64,000 nt of DNA from an uncultured Clostridia bacterium. GTDB taxonomy: Bacteria > Bacillota > Clostridia > Oscillospirales > Acutalibacteraceae. Below are positions 14,803 through 24,283 of the stretch, one piece after another (the first letter of the stretch is position 1; every line of letters starts with the position of its first letter). Below the pieces are notes generated by a model that was not told where the DNA came from, did no database searches, and saw nothing but the letters and a program-made list of their open reading frames with translations. A program made the position numbers and the translations under genes. Where the stretch lies: NCBI GenBank assembly GCA_944412495.1, contig CALYBL010000035.1, positions 1 through 64,000 of the forward strand, in the 5' to 3' direction.

Positions 14803-16914
14803 TTATTTTCTGCGCCCGAAGATTTTGCTGAACAGCCGCACAATATGGCTGCGGTGGATTATCGTAGGCTTAAACTCCGGCATATGCTCCATAAAATACT
14901 GCTGCGCCGACAGAGGTGCAGAATCGGCCGGCTCAATATTTATGTAGTCACCGCTCGGAAGCAGGAAGCGTGCTTTGACATTGTCCTTAAGGAGTATATC
15001 GAGATATTCCGAAAGCCAGCCGTGTATCTCGCGGCTTTCGACAGGACAGGCAATCTCCACACGGCGCGTCTGATTGCGCGTCATAATATCCGCCGAGGAT
15101 ATATATATTTTTCTGCTTTCACCGTCGCCGAAGCAGTATACCCGCGAATGCTCCAAAAATCTGCCGACTATGCTTATTACGCTGATATTTTCCGTCTTTT
15201 CGGGGATGCCCGGCACAATGCAGCATATTCCCCTGACTATAAGCTCAACCTTTACGCCGTGCTGTGACGCTTCGGCCAGCTTATCAATGAGGTCGCGCTC
15301 AGTTATCGAATTTACCTTTAGTATAATATGGCCGTCGCCGCCCTTGTCAATTTCATCGTCGATAAGCTCAATAAGTGAGCTTTTCATTGAAGAAGGGGCT
15401 ACGAGCAGCTTTTTATATTTTCCATTAAGGTCGCCTATAAGCATATTATGGAAAAAGTCAACAGCGTCGCCGGCAATAGCTCTGTCAGCAGTAAAGAGGG
15501 AGAAGTCGGTATAAAGGGCAGCGGTGTTCTCGTTATAGTTGCCGGTGCCTATCTGCGTTATATATGATATATGCCCGTTTTTTTCCTGCTTGGTTATAAG
15601 GCATATTTTAGAGTGGCACTTGTAGTCCTCAACGCCGTATATAACGTTGCAGCCCGACTGCTCCAATTCCTGCGCCCATTCGATGTTATTCTTTTCGTCA
15701 AAGCGCGCTCTCAGCTCCACTATTACGGTGACAGCCTTACCGTTCTCTGCCGCGGCGCACAGGTGCTTGACCACAGCGGAATTCCGAGCGAGCCGGTATA
15801 TGGTTATCTGTATCGACACAACATTGGGGTCGGCCGCGGATTCCTTAAGCAGCTTTAAAAACGGCTGCATGGAATGGTATGGATAAAACAGCAGTATATC
15901 CCTTTGAGTTATCTGCTCCCACATTGGCACCGACTCGGCAAGATATTCGGGAAAGACGGGGGTGTGAGGCTGATAATACAGGGAATTATCAATGTTTTTA
16001 AGGCTGTAAACATATTTGAGATTAAGAGGGCAGGAGCATATATAGGTCTGTTCCGGCGAGAGCTTGAGCTTTTTCTCAAGCGTTTTGCGCAGCTGCGGCG
16101 CATCGCCCTGCATCTCGAGCCTTACCGGCGACAATCGCTCGCGCTGGCGCAGCAGCTTTGCCATATGGGTGCGAAAGTCTACATAGTCCTCGTCAAATTT
16201 GTCGTCGTCATAGCTGATGTCTGCATTGCGCGTAACGGATATCACACATTTTTCCGCAATGCTGTATATTTTGAAAATCTTTTTTATATCGTTAAAAATT
16301 ATGTCCTCTGTGCGCACATATCTTCCGCTTTGACCGGGCAGTGTCAAAATAGGCGGGACCTGCTCCGGTACGCCGACAATGCCAAGCATTTTCTTTTCGC
16401 CGTCCTCTAAAACTGCGGCGGCATAAAGCTCCTTGTTCTTCAGATGAGGGAAGGGATGATTAGGGTCTATTATCTGCGGTGATATAAGCGGGCGTATCCT
16501 GTCTTTATAGTAGGTGTGGACATATTCCTTATCCTTGCCGGCAAGCTCGCTTACGGACACGTTTTTTATACCGTGCTTTTCCAGCTCATAGCACACATCA
16601 CGGTAAATTGTGTCGCGGTATTTTATAAGCGGGCGTACAGCACTGAAAATTTTCTTCAGCTGCTCTATGGGGGTATCTCCGCTCTTATTGTCAATATTAT
16701 TCGGTACCATGACATTCAGGTCAAAAAGGCTGCCTACCCTTACCATGAAGAATTCGTCGAGATTGCTGGTGAATATTGATATAAAGCGCAGCCTTTCCAT
16801 AAGCGGCACCGATGGATCGGCAGCCTCCTCCAGCACACGCGAATTGAACTTAAGCCAGCTTAACTCTCTGTTCTGAGTATAGCTCAGGTCGAATGATTCA
16901 AAAGCCTGCGGCAC
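14803..16914 (-). CDS. ppk1: Polyphosphate kinase 1
   Basis: A 703-residue enzyme that polymerises ATP gamma-phosphate into polyphosphate (reversible). The N-terminal domain has NRELSWLKFNSRVLEEA and IFTSNLDEFFMVRVGSL. The catalytic phospholipase-D-like half has VIVELRARFDEKNNIEWA, and the autophosphorylated His lies in DYKCHSKICLI (about residue 420); the second catalytic His is in EHSRVYCFGDGE (about 575). The C-terminus ends in a basic tail. The start is GTG at 16914 with GAGAGGG 7 bases before it; the longer frame to 16977 lacks a ribosome binding site and would run deep into ppx. It overlaps the ppx stop by 31 bases and is translationally coupled to it. Confidence 0.95.
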   Translation of the reverse strand: MPQAFESFDLSYTQNRELSWLKFNSRVLEEAADPSVPLMERLRFISIFTSNLDEFFMVRVGSLFDLNVMVPNNIDNKSGDTPIEQLKKIFSAVRPLIKYRDTIYRDVCYELEKHGIKNVSVSELAGKDKEYVHTYYKDRIRPLISPQIIDPNHPFPHLKNKELYAAAVLEDGEKKMLGIVGVPEQVPPILTLPGQSGRYVRTEDIIFNDIKKIFKIYSIAEKCVISVTRNADISYDDDKFDEDYVDFRTHMAKLLRQRERLSPVRLEMQGDAPQLRKTLEKKLKLSPEQTYICSCPLNLKYVYSLKNIDNSLYYQPHTPVFPEYLAESVPMWEQITQRDILLFYPYHSMQPFLKLLKESAADPNVVSIQITIYRLARNSAVVKHLCAAAENGKAVTVIVELRARFDEKNNIEWAQELEQSGCNVIYGVEDYKCHSKICLITKQEKNGHISYITQIGTGNYNENTAALYTDFSLFTADRAIAGDAVDFFHNMLIGDLNGKYKKLLVAPSSMKSSLIELIDDEIDKGGDGHIILKVNSITERDLIDKLAEASQHGVKVELIVRGICCIVPGIPEKTENISVISIVGRFLEHSRVYCFGDGESRKIYISSADIMTRNQTRRVEIACPVESREIHGWLSEYLDILLKDNVKARFLLPSGDYINIEPADSAPLSAQQYFMEHMPEFKPTIIHRSHIVRLFSKIFGRRK

Positions 16915-17789
16915 AGATATCCCTCTCTTACACCATATTTGCTTACAAATATTTTTTCGCTGCATATGCGTCTGCACAGCGTGGTCATTATTATAATGCC
17001 CGGCAGTATTGTGTGGACGCGGTCGGGGCAGTTTTTGAGAATGAGCTTTCGCGCGCTGCCCTTTCTGGCGGTAAGCACGCCGCTTATTTCCTTAAGCTCG
17101 TCGAGATAAATGAAACGATTTGCTTCAGGGCGGTCAAAGTAAAAATTAGATATCTTAAGCGCCGCCCTGGCCGTGCCGCCTATGCCTCCAACGCATGCGG
17201 ATTTTTCCTGCGGGAGGTTTATCGTGTCGAGAGCTGACGCCGTGTACTCCCTTATCTGCTTCATCTCCGCCTTATCCGGCCACAGCTTTGATACAAACTT
17301 ATTAAACAGATTCAGAGAGCCTATTCCGACGCTTTCGGCGAGCTGTATCTCTTTATCCTTTATTGACGTGACCTCTGTGGAGCCGCCGCCAATGTCAAAC
17401 ATGGCGCCTATTTCCTCGCTGCAGCTTGTCAGAGCACCGTAGTAGCCAAGCTCAGCCTCCTCCTCGCCGGAGAGTACGTCTACCCTTATATCTGTTCTGG
17501 CAAATATGTCCTCCACAGCCTCGTCAGTGTTTTTTATATTTCTTAAAGAAGCCGTAGCGAATACGTGCATGTCGTTTATGCTGAAATGGCGCAGAATCCA
17601 CTGAAAGCTCTGGAGAATTTCGCAGGCAACCTCAATGCCTTTTCGGCTTAAGGAGCCAAATTCAATATAGTTGGCAAGACCTGCCATTTTTTTCTCGGAA
17701 AAGATAAGCTCAAATTCACCGTTTTCATGCGCGTCATATACTGAGAGGCGCATGCTGTTTGACCCCATATCTACAACTGCATATTTCAT
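16884..17789 (-). CDS. ppx: Exopolyphosphatase / GppA-family phosphatase
   Basis: A 301-residue protein of the ASKHA fold, equal to the two-domain core of Ppx/GppA without the C-terminal HD extension of E. coli Ppx. Motifs: VVDMGSNSMRLSVYD (phosphate loop 1), ATASLRNIKN, LSGEEEAELGYYGAL with the catalytic Glu, and FDIGGGSTEV (phosphate loop 2). It hydrolyses terminal phosphate from polyphosphate or (p)ppGpp. The ATG has GAGGA upstream with good spacing. It is the first gene of a two-gene operon with ppk1, which joins polyphosphate synthesis and breakdown under one control. About 270 bases of AT-rich sequence without a gene separate it from the leuD terminator. Confidence 0.92.
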   Translation of the reverse strand: MKYAVVDMGSNSMRLSVYDAHENGEFELIFSEKKMAGLANYIEFGSLSRKGIEVACEILQSFQWILRHFSINDMHVFATASLRNIKNTDEAVEDIFARTDIRVDVLSGEEEAELGYYGALTSCSEEIGAMFDIGGGSTEVTSIKDKEIQLAESVGIGSLNLFNKFVSKLWPDKAEMKQIREYTASALDTINLPQEKSACVGGIGGTARAALKISNFYFDRPEANRFIYLDELKEISGVLTARKGSARKLILKNCPDRVHTILPGIIIMTTLCRRICSEKIFVSKYGVREGYLCRRLLNHST

Positions 17790-18065
17790 TTTAAATTCCT
17801 CTCAAAATGCCGATAAATCCTTTTTTATATTTTTTCTCTGCTTTATTTTACATTATCATTGTAAATAGTAGGATATACTAATGTCAAGTGGAAGTAAATA
17901 ATTATTATAAACATTATATTGAAAAGCGGCGCTGTTACAAAAAATTATATGTTAGCAGACGCCAAAAATTATATAAAAAACCGCTATGATTTTAATTTGC
18001 GCAAAAATTGACGGTTTATAATAAAGCCATATGAAATCATTGCGTGCAAAAGTATGCTTAAAAGA

Positions 18066-18093
18066 AATAAGCCATGCTTTTACATGGCTTATT
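18066..18093 (-). terminator. Rho-independent terminator of the leu genes
   Basis: AATAAGCCATG (18066-18076), 6-base loop, CATGGCTTATT (18083-18093). On the minus strand it is followed by TCTTTTAA. It lies about 25 bases beyond the leuD-fusion stop codon. Confidence 0.8.
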
Positions 18094-18119
18094 ATAATAA
18101 TATTCATTTAATTTAAAAT

Positions 18120-18878
18120 TTATTCAAGAATATCTCTGTAATCCTTGTGCTCATCAAACCATTTTACGGCGTATGAGCAGGAGGAGCGCACTCTCTTGCC
18201 CTCGCTGCGCACCTTGTCTGCCACCGTCTTCATGAGCCGGGAAGCTATGCCCTTGCCGCGCAGCGATTCATCGACGAATGTGCGCCGTATGTCGACTACG
18301 CCGCCGGGAAGAGCGGGAAAATCTATGCGCGCAACCTCTTTTCCGGAGGTGTCGGTCATGCTGATAAACTCATTGTCGAGCTTTAATATGAGCTGCGGCT
18401 TAACGGCCGCCTTGAGCAGACCGCCCTTTTTTATTATATTCTGGATAAACTCGGGGAACGGCTCAGCCTTGTATTCATGCCCGCTTGTGAGATTGGTTAT
18501 CACGCCTGTGTCAAAATCCACACTGACCTCGTCTCCCGCCTTTATGTCGGCGCTGGCAGCCGGGCACTCCAGTATAGGCAGGCCGATGTTTATGGAATTG
18601 CGGTAGAATATTCTCGCAAAGCTCGCCGCAATAACGCAGGATATGCCCGACGCCTTTATTGCAATGGGCGCATGCTCGCGCGAGGAGCCGCAGCCGAAGT
18701 TTTCATCGGCCACTATTATGTCGCCGCTTTTTACCGTCTTTACAAAATTCTTGTCTATATCCTCCATGCAGTGGGAGGCCAGCTCCTTTTCGTCCGACGT
18801 GTTGAGGTATCTCGCCGGGATTATTACGTCGGTGTCCACGTGCGAGCCGTATTTATGAACTAAGCCCTGTACCTTCAT
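18120..18878 (-). CDS. leuD: 3-isopropylmalate dehydratase small subunit fused to a GNAT-type acetyltransferase domain
   Basis: A 252-residue protein; ordinary LeuD is about 160-165. Residues 1-162 are a complete Leu[49 protein letters not shown], and the usual end [12 protein letters not shown]. Residues about 165-252 match the small YjdJ-like acetyltransferase family (Acetyltransf_CG, PF14542): [21 protein letters not shown], the acetyl-CoA loop R-G-K-G-I-A, and [15 protein letters not shown] near the end. With LeuC it isomerises 2-isopropylmalate to 3-isopropylmalate in leucine synthesis. The role of the added domain is unknown. It begins 15 bases after leuC, so they form an operon. The frame is continuous with no stop between the domains, so the fusion is real if the sequence is correct. 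Confidence 0.9.
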   Translation of the reverse strand: MKVQGLVHKYGSHVDTDVIIPARYLNTSDEKELASHCMEDIDKNFVKTVKSGDIIVADENFGCGSSREHAPIAIKASGISCVIAASFARIFYRNSINIGLPILECPAASADIKAGDEVSVDFDTGVITNLTSGHEYKAEPFPEFIQNIIKKGGLLKAAVKPQLILKLDNEFISMTDTSGKEVARIDFPALPGGVVDIRRTFVDESLRGKGIASRLMKTVADKVRSEGKRVRSSCSYAVKWFDEHKDYRDILE

Positions 18879-18893
18879 GCTATAACCTCCAAA

Positions 18894-20153
18894 TCATATT
18901 TTGTCCGGGTCGGCGATGTATCCCGCAACGGCGCTGGCGGCGGCGACCGCCGGGCTTGCAAGATAAATCTCAGACGTGATGTGTCCCATGCGGCCGACAA
19001 AGTTGCGGTTGGTGGTGGACACGGCGCGCTCATTCTCAGCCAGTATGCCCATGTGCCCGCCGAGGCACGGCCCGCAGGTCGGCGTGCTGACTATGGCGCC
19101 GCTCTCTATGAATATCTGAAGCAGTCCCTCTTTAAGGGCGTCAAGATATATCTGCTGTGTGGAGGGAATAACTATGCAGCGCACGTTTTTGGCGACCTTT
19201 CTGCCATTTAATATTTTGGCCGCTACACGCAGATCCTCAAGTCTGCCGTTAGTGCAGGAGCCTATCACGGCCTGGTCTATCTTTATGTTGCCGCATTCGT
19301 CTATCGTGTGTGCGTTCTCCGGCAGATGCGGAAAAGCGACAGTGGGACGAAGCGACGAGAGGTCTATCGTGATGGTGCGCTCATATTCCGCATCGCTGTC
19401 GGCGGAGTAGACCTTTACCTCGCGGGTAAAGCGGCCCTTTACATATTCGAGTGTTATGTCGTCGACGGGGAATATGCCGTTCTTGGCGCCCGCCTCTATC
19501 GCCATGTTTGCTATGCAGAGCCTGTCGTCCATCGAGAGGCTTTTCACGCCCTCGCCGCAGAATTCCAGCGACTTATACAGCGCGCCGTTCACGCCTATCA
19601 TGCCTATGAGGTGGAGTATGACATCCTTGCCGCTTACCCAGCCCTGAGGCTTGCCGGTAAGCTCGACCTTTATCGCTGCCGGGACCTTAAACCACGCCTT
19701 GCCGGTGGCCATTCCAACCGCCATGTCGGTCGAGCCGACGCCGGTGGAGAAGGCGCCCAGAGCGCCGTAGGTGCAGGTGTGCGAGTCGGCGCCGATTATG
19801 CAGTCGCCGGGGCCTACGATGCCCTGCTCGGGCAGCAGCGCATGCTCAATGCCCATGCGGCCAACGTCGTAAAAGTGCTTTATGTTCTGATTCTCGGCAA
19901 ACTCTCTTACCCTCTTGCACTGCTGCGCCGCTTTTATGTCCTTGTTGGGAGTAAAGTGGTCCATTACCAACGCTACGCGTTCCTCGTTGAAGACGCAGCC
20001 GGCGCCGCATTTTTCAAATTCGCCTATGGCTATGGGCGAGGTTATGTCATTGCCCAGAACCATATCCAGCTCGGCTTCTATAAGCTGGCCGGCCTTGACC
20101 TCTTTGAGACCGGCGTGCGCCGCCAGTATTTTTTGCGTCATTGTCATAGCCAT
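18894..20153 (-). CDS. leuC: 3-isopropylmalate dehydratase large subunit
   Basis: A 419-residue aconitase-superfamily subunit of the standard LeuC (HACN/archaeal-type) length. The [4Fe-4S] ligands are visible in VIGSCTNGR (about residue 300) and [13 protein letters not shown] (about 360). [23 protein letters not shown] is the family signature. It forms the catalytic complex with the downstream LeuD. The ATG at 20153 is chosen because AAAGGAAG stands 8-9 bases ahead of it; the longer frame to 20189 has no such site. The gene is separated from ilvB by 320 bases holding its own promoter-like sequence, so it may be transcribed both alone and by read-through. Confidence 0.95.
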   Translation of the reverse strand: MAMTMTQKILAAHAGLKEVKAGQLIEAELDMVLGNDITSPIAIGEFEKCGAGCVFNEERVALVMDHFTPNKDIKAAQQCKRVREFAENQNIKHFYDVGRMGIEHALLPEQGIVGPGDCIIGADSHTCTYGALGAFSTGVGSTDMAVGMATGKAWFKVPAAIKVELTGKPQGWVSGKDVILHLIGMIGVNGALYKSLEFCGEGVKSLSMDDRLCIANMAIEAGAKNGIFPVDDITLEYVKGRFTREVKVYSADSDAEYERTITIDLSSLRPTVAFPHLPENAHTIDECGNIKIDQAVIGSCTNGRLEDLRVAAKILNGRKVAKNVRCIVIPSTQQIYLDALKEGLLQIFIESGAIVSTPTCGPCLGGHMGILAENERAVSTTNRNFVGRMGHITSEIYLASPAVAAASAVAGYIADPDKI

Positions 20154-20473
20154 ATGATTTCTTCCTTTCTTTATTTGTGACGTGCGCAAACGGACAAGCC
20201 GCTCTCATTCGCACATTTCTCAATCAAGCATGTTTTGTTTAATACAGATAAGTTAAATGATACTTATATTATAACACCTTAAATATTCAAAGGCAAAAGG
20301 CATGCTGAACGCCGGCAGTATCTGCACAGAACAGCAGCCGCGGCCAAGCCCTGCATAAATCCGCGGCTCGGATTGAGCCGGAGCAGCAGCGTGCGGCCTG
20401 CAGCGATAGACCCTTTCGGCCGCGGACGGTGAGCCTTTCGAAATACGAGGCCCGTGCCGTGCCGCCGCTGTGA
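20154..20473 (-). promoter_or_regulatory. ilvB-leuC intergenic region with a promoter-like sequence
   Basis: On the minus strand TTGCCT (plus 20291-20296), 17 bases, TATAAT (20268-20273) would start a transcript with about 110 nt of leader before leuC. The GC-rich part next to ilvB (20300-20470) shows no gene and no terminator with a U tract. Confidence 0.5.
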
Positions 20474-22165
20474 CTACATCTCAAGCATGATATCCTCCGC
20501 CGATTTTCCCGGAGGTATCATCGGCAGCACGTTGACGTCGGGCGAAATGCGGCAGTCGAGAAGCACGGGAGAGTTCATGGCGAACGCCGATTTTACGGCA
20601 GATTCTATTTTTTCGTTTGTGTCGATTTTAATGTAGCCTATTCCGAACGCCTTGGCAAGGCTTTCAAAATCGGTGCGGCGGTCGGGCGAGGTCTGTGAGA
20701 AGCGGCTGCCGTAAAACGCCTTCTGCCACTGGCGCACCATTCCGAGCACCTGATTGTTCATCAGTACGACAACAATGGGCAGACGATATGACGAAACGGT
20801 GGTCAGCTCGTTCATGTTCATATGGAAGCTGCCGTCGGAGGTAACGAGTATCACGCGCCCGTCCGGCTCGCCGGCCTGAGTGCCTATAGCGGCGCCCAGC
20901 CCAAATCCCATCGTGCCGAGTCCGCCGGAGGTTATAAGATGCCGCGGCTTTTCAAACCCGAAATACTGCGTAGTCCACATCTGATGCTGACCGACGTCGG
21001 TCGCAACATATGCGTCCGGGCAGGCGTCGTGAAGCGCCTTTATCACGAGATATGGATTTACATAATCTTTATCTTGAAGCATTTTTATGGGAGTGAGCTT
21101 GTCAAGCTCCTTCCATTCGGCTATTTGTTTAAGCCATTTTTCGCGTGACACCGATTCGGCCTTGGCGGATTTAATAGCAGCATTAAGTTTACGTAATACA
21201 ATCTTCATGTCTCCGCTGAGATACATCGCGCAGGTGACGTTTTTGTTGAACTCCGCCTCATCAATGTCGATGTGTACAAGCTTTGCGTTTGGGGCAAAGC
21301 GCGACCTGTCGCCTGCGACGCGGTCGGAAAAGCGCGCACCCGCGGCTATCATCAAATCGCACTCCACCGATGCCCTGTTCGAGGCTATTGAGCCGTGCAT
21401 GCCTATCATGCCCATGTTCAGAGGGCTGGAGGCGGGGAAGCAGGAGAGACCCATTATCGACTGCGATACCGGTATGCTGTTTGTCTCGGCAAGCTCCTTA
21501 AGCTCATCGCACGCACCTGAGGCAATAACGCCGCCGCCGGCATATATCATCGGACGTTTGGCGCTGAGTATCATCTGTGCAAGCTCGTTTACGGCGCTTT
21601 CATCAATTTTGCTTTCGTCATAAGCCGTTTTATCCGGCTTCTTATATATGTATTCGCAAAGCTGCGCCGTTATATCCTTGGGAATATCGATAAGCACAGG
21701 CCCCTTACGGCCGGTAGTGGCTATTTTAAAGGCGCTCCTCACAGTGTCGGCAAGGTTGTTTATGTCCTTTACTATGTAGTTGTGCTTGGTTATCGGCATG
21801 GTTATGCCGGTGATGTCAATCTCCTGAAATGAATCGCGGCCGAGAAGGTCGGTGGAAACATTGCCGGTAATGGCCACCACGGGAGACGAGTCCATGTACG
21901 CCGTGGCGAGCCCCGTAACGAGATTGGTCGCGCCGGGACCGGAGGTCGCAATGACAACGCCCACCCTGCCAGTTACGCGGGCATAGCCGTCGGCAGCATG
22001 CGCCGCGCCCTGCTCATGCGCAGTAAGTATGTGGCGTATTTTATCAGAATATTTATACAAAGCGTCATATATGTTGAGCACCGCGCCGCCGGGATATCCG
22101 AATACCGTGTCAACGCCCTGCTCCAAAAGGCATTCCATTATTATTTCCGAGCCGTTCAGTTTCAT
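20474..22165 (-). CDS. ilvB: Acetolactate synthase large (catalytic) subunit
   Basis: A 563-residue thiamine-diphosphate enzyme that condenses pyruvate to acetolactate, or pyruvate with 2-oxobutyrate, at the start of valine, leucine and isoleucine synthesis. The N-terminal domain has the catalytic Glu in HILTAHEQGAAHAADGYAR, then GVVIATSGPGATNLVTGLA. The central FAD-type domain follows, and the C-terminal ThDP/Mg site is SDGSFHMNMNELTTV with the distal N in MNNQVLGMVRQWQ. The ATG has AGGAGA 7 bases upstream. It is preceded by a T-box leader with a probable Leu specifier. The regulatory subunit ilvN is not in the window, nor are ilvC, ilvD, leuA or leuB. Confidence 0.95.
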   Translation of the reverse strand: MKLNGSEIIMECLLEQGVDTVFGYPGGAVLNIYDALYKYSDKIRHILTAHEQGAAHAADGYARVTGRVGVVIATSGPGATNLVTGLATAYMDSSPVVAITGNVSTDLLGRDSFQEIDITGITMPITKHNYIVKDINNLADTVRSAFKIATTGRKGPVLIDIPKDITAQLCEYIYKKPDKTAYDESKIDESAVNELAQMILSAKRPMIYAGGGVIASGACDELKELAETNSIPVSQSIMGLSCFPASSPLNMGMIGMHGSIASNRASVECDLMIAAGARFSDRVAGDRSRFAPNAKLVHIDIDEAEFNKNVTCAMYLSGDMKIVLRKLNAAIKSAKAESVSREKWLKQIAEWKELDKLTPIKMLQDKDYVNPYLVIKALHDACPDAYVATDVGQHQMWTTQYFGFEKPRHLITSGGLGTMGFGLGAAIGTQAGEPDGRVILVTSDGSFHMNMNELTTVSSYRLPIVVVLMNNQVLGMVRQWQKAFYGSRFSQTSPDRRTDFESLAKAFGIGYIKIDTNEKIESAVKSAFAMNSPVLLDCRISPDVNVLPMIPPGKSAEDIMLEM

Positions 22166-22420
22166 AGCTTATTCTCCTGTATTTTAAGATTTGCCTAAGC
22201 CGCCGCCAGCGTGCATAATCTAAAATACGCACGCTGCCGCAAAGCGGCAACAGCGATTTACATAATATCAAACCAATATACGACTTAAATTTATTGTGAT
22301 ACGGCCGCAAATGATGCAATAAACAGGCATAATACAACGATAATTGGCGTCGATGCGTAAATACGAAAGACTTTGCCGGCTGGTTTACATAAATCAAAAA
22401 CGCAAAAAATCACATCGATA

Positions 22421-22692
22421 AAAAAAGCCTTCATCTCCAAACGGAGACGAGGGCAAAAACCACCGCGGTACCACTCCTGTTGCCTTTAAAAGGCCGCTCA
22501 AAACGCCGTATAAAGCGTTTGCCCCTATAACGCAGGACGCACGTCCAAGCCTCAGCGAAAAAGCCTTAGCCGGAGGCTCAAGGGTGAGCTTCGCCGGAGC
22601 AAACGGCTGCCTTGCACCATACGGCAGCTCTCTGCAAGCGTTTGAGACCGGTTACTGTTCCTGTCACAGCCTTTAAATATAGTAACATAATT
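22421..22692 (-). promoter_or_regulatory. T-box leader, probable leucine specifier (CUC)
   Basis: Read on the minus strand. The leader contains the AGAGAGCTGCC stem-I arm with its GGTGCAA/GGCAGC return, a specifier-loop-like GAAGCTCACC in which CTC is followed by the conserved A, and the T-box core AGGAGTGGTACCGCG (plus 22464-22478). It ends in a terminator: GGAGACGAGGGC pairs with GCCTTCATCTCC (22427-22438), then TTTTTT. The T-box core can pair with upstream sequence as antiterminator when uncharged tRNA binds. The Leu reading is my best placement, not certain. It controls ilvB and possibly leuCD. Confidence 0.93.
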
Positions 22693-22698
22693 GATATT

Positions 22699-22727
22699 AT
22701 GATATTCCAAAGCGCGTCTTTTGTCAA
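22699..22727 (-). promoter_or_regulatory. Sigma-A promoter of the T-box/ilvB transcript
   Basis: On the minus strand TTGACA (plus 22722-22727), 17 bases, TATCAT (22699-22704). It is positioned to start transcription at about 22692, at the 5' end of the T-box. Confidence 0.75.
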
Positions 22728-22908
22728 GAGGCGTGTCTCTTTTTGTATACTGGCACAAATTGTGCAGTACTGCGGTATGATATTTACATCATATTAATAT
22801 AGGCAATACCATAAAGCCTTGTGCAAGAATAAATAATTTACTTTTTTATTTTAATGTGTTAAAATAAAAAAGCAGAGAAATATTATTTTGTAAAAACAGG
22901 TGGCATAT

Positions 22909-23202
22909 ATGGAGATATCAAAGCTTAAAGACGAAAACATGGACAACTTTTTTAAAGCGGTGCTGACCATGAAGACGCTCGACGACTGCTACAAATTCTT
23001 TGAGGATATATGCACAGTAAACGAGCTTAAGTCGATATCGCAGCGCTTTGCCGTTGCAAAAATGCTGAACGAGAAGCGCGTGTATACCGACATAGTCGCA
23101 AAGACCGGAGCCTCTACCGCGACGATAAGCCGTGTAAACCGTACACTCAACTACGGCGCCGACGGATATAAGCTTGTATTTGAAAGGCTGTCGGACAAGT
23201 GA
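22909..23202 (+). CDS. TrpR-like YerC/YecD family DNA-binding protein
   Basis: A 97-residue all-helical protein matching the YerC/YecD branch of the TrpR superfamily: FFKAVLTMKTLDDCYKFFEDICTVNELKSISQRFAVAKML, then the helix-turn-helix VYTDIVAKTGASTATISRVNRTL and the ending YGADGYKLVFERL. No aromatic amino-acid genes are nearby, and the ligand is unknown for this subfamily. The ATG at 22909 follows AGGTGG at normal spacing. Its last bases overlap the following methyltransferase start in a GTGA (23199-23202), so the two are translationally coupled. Confidence 0.88.
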   Translation: MEISKLKDENMDNFFKAVLTMKTLDDCYKFFEDICTVNELKSISQRFAVAKMLNEKRVYTDIVAKTGASTATISRVNRTLNYGADGYKLVFERLSDK

Positions 23203-23957
23203 AGCCTTACAGTGCGCTGGCACATTATTACGCCAGCTTCACCGGGAATGTCGGATATAAGGAGCGCACGGATTATATATTGGAGCTCATGCGGCGGCAC
23301 GGCGGCAGAAAACCAAAGCTGCTGCTCGACGCATGCTGCGGAGCCGGCGGCTTTTCATTGGAGCTTGCCGGGCGCGGGATAGACGTGATAGGCGTCGATA
23401 TATCCGAGGAAATGCTGGCGGCTGCACAGTCTGAGATGTACAGCCGCGGCGTCAGCGCCATGTTTATACGGCAGGATATCCGCAAGCTGGATTTATACGG
23501 CACCGTCGACACCGCTATATGTATGCTTGACAGCTTAAATCACATAACCGACGCGGACGGACTGAAAACGGCGCTTGAGCGCATATCGCTTTTTTTGGAG
23601 CCGGGAGGGCTTTTCATATTTGACGTCAATACCGAATATAAGCACAAATATGTGCTGTCAGGCAGCTGCTTTGTGTATGAATGCAGCGGCGCGGTGTGCG
23701 TTTGGAGCAACGGTGAATGCGGCGGAGACGGAACTGTAAGTATAAATCTCGATATTTTTGAGGAAGAGAAAGAAGGGCTTTACCGCCGCAGCGTTGAGAA
23801 TTTCAGTGAGCGCGCCTACGGACTTGACATGATAGAGGCTATGCTCAGGGACAGCGGCTTTTGTGTGCGGGGGATATACGGCGACATGTCGTTTGACGCG
23901 GCGGCCGACACGGACGAGCGTGTATATTTTGTGGCTCAAAAGCAGCAGAACGTGTGA
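23199..23957 (+). CDS. Class I SAM-dependent methyltransferase
   Basis: A 252-residue cytoplasmic enzyme. Visible motifs are LLLDACCGAGGFSLELAGRG (motif I, SAM-binding Gly loop), VIGVDISEEMLAAAQ (acidic residue after strand 2) and AICMLDSLNHITDADGL (motif IV region), followed by FLEPGGLFIFDVNTEYK. This is the pattern of small-molecule methyltransferases of the methyltransf_25/11 type. The substrate cannot be read from sequence. It starts with GTG overlapping the YerC-like stop codon by four bases, so the two proteins are probably made together. Confidence 0.88.
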   Translation: MKPYSALAHYYASFTGNVGYKERTDYILELMRRHGGRKPKLLLDACCGAGGFSLELAGRGIDVIGVDISEEMLAAAQSEMYSRGVSAMFIRQDIRKLDLYGTVDTAICMLDSLNHITDADGLKTALERISLFLEPGGLFIFDVNTEYKHKYVLSGSCFVYECSGAVCVWSNGECGGDGTVSINLDIFEEEKEGLYRRSVENFSERAYGLDMIEAMLRDSGFCVRGIYGDMSFDAAADTDERVYFVAQKQQNV

Positions 23958-24283
23958 TTTTCCAAGCCATTTGGGAATACGGCGCTGTTGGCTGTATATT
24001 ATTTTCGGTGTATGCTTGGAAGAAAATCAAGTCTCTTGTCTGCCGCCTTTACCTCTATTTTCGTGTTGCGAAGATGACAACGGCCTGCCGTCTTGACGGC
24101 TCAGCGCTGCATTATGCTTTACTTACGTCGGACTGCCCATTTGAGGCGGTGGGGAGCTTCGTTTTATTGTCAAGGCCCTGGCTGACGGAACGGACAAAAT
24201 TATAATACAAAGATGTTTGATATCCTGAAACCGAGCTGCTTAAAAATAAAGCGAGATTGTTACGCTGAGAAATGAGGAAGCTC
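23958..24283. other. Intergenic region, no gene seen
   Basis: About 325 bases after the methyltransferase. Short frames exist but none has a ribosome binding site. A small hairpin-like CCTGCCGTCTTGACGG occurs near 24089; otherwise I see nothing. Confidence 0.5.
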
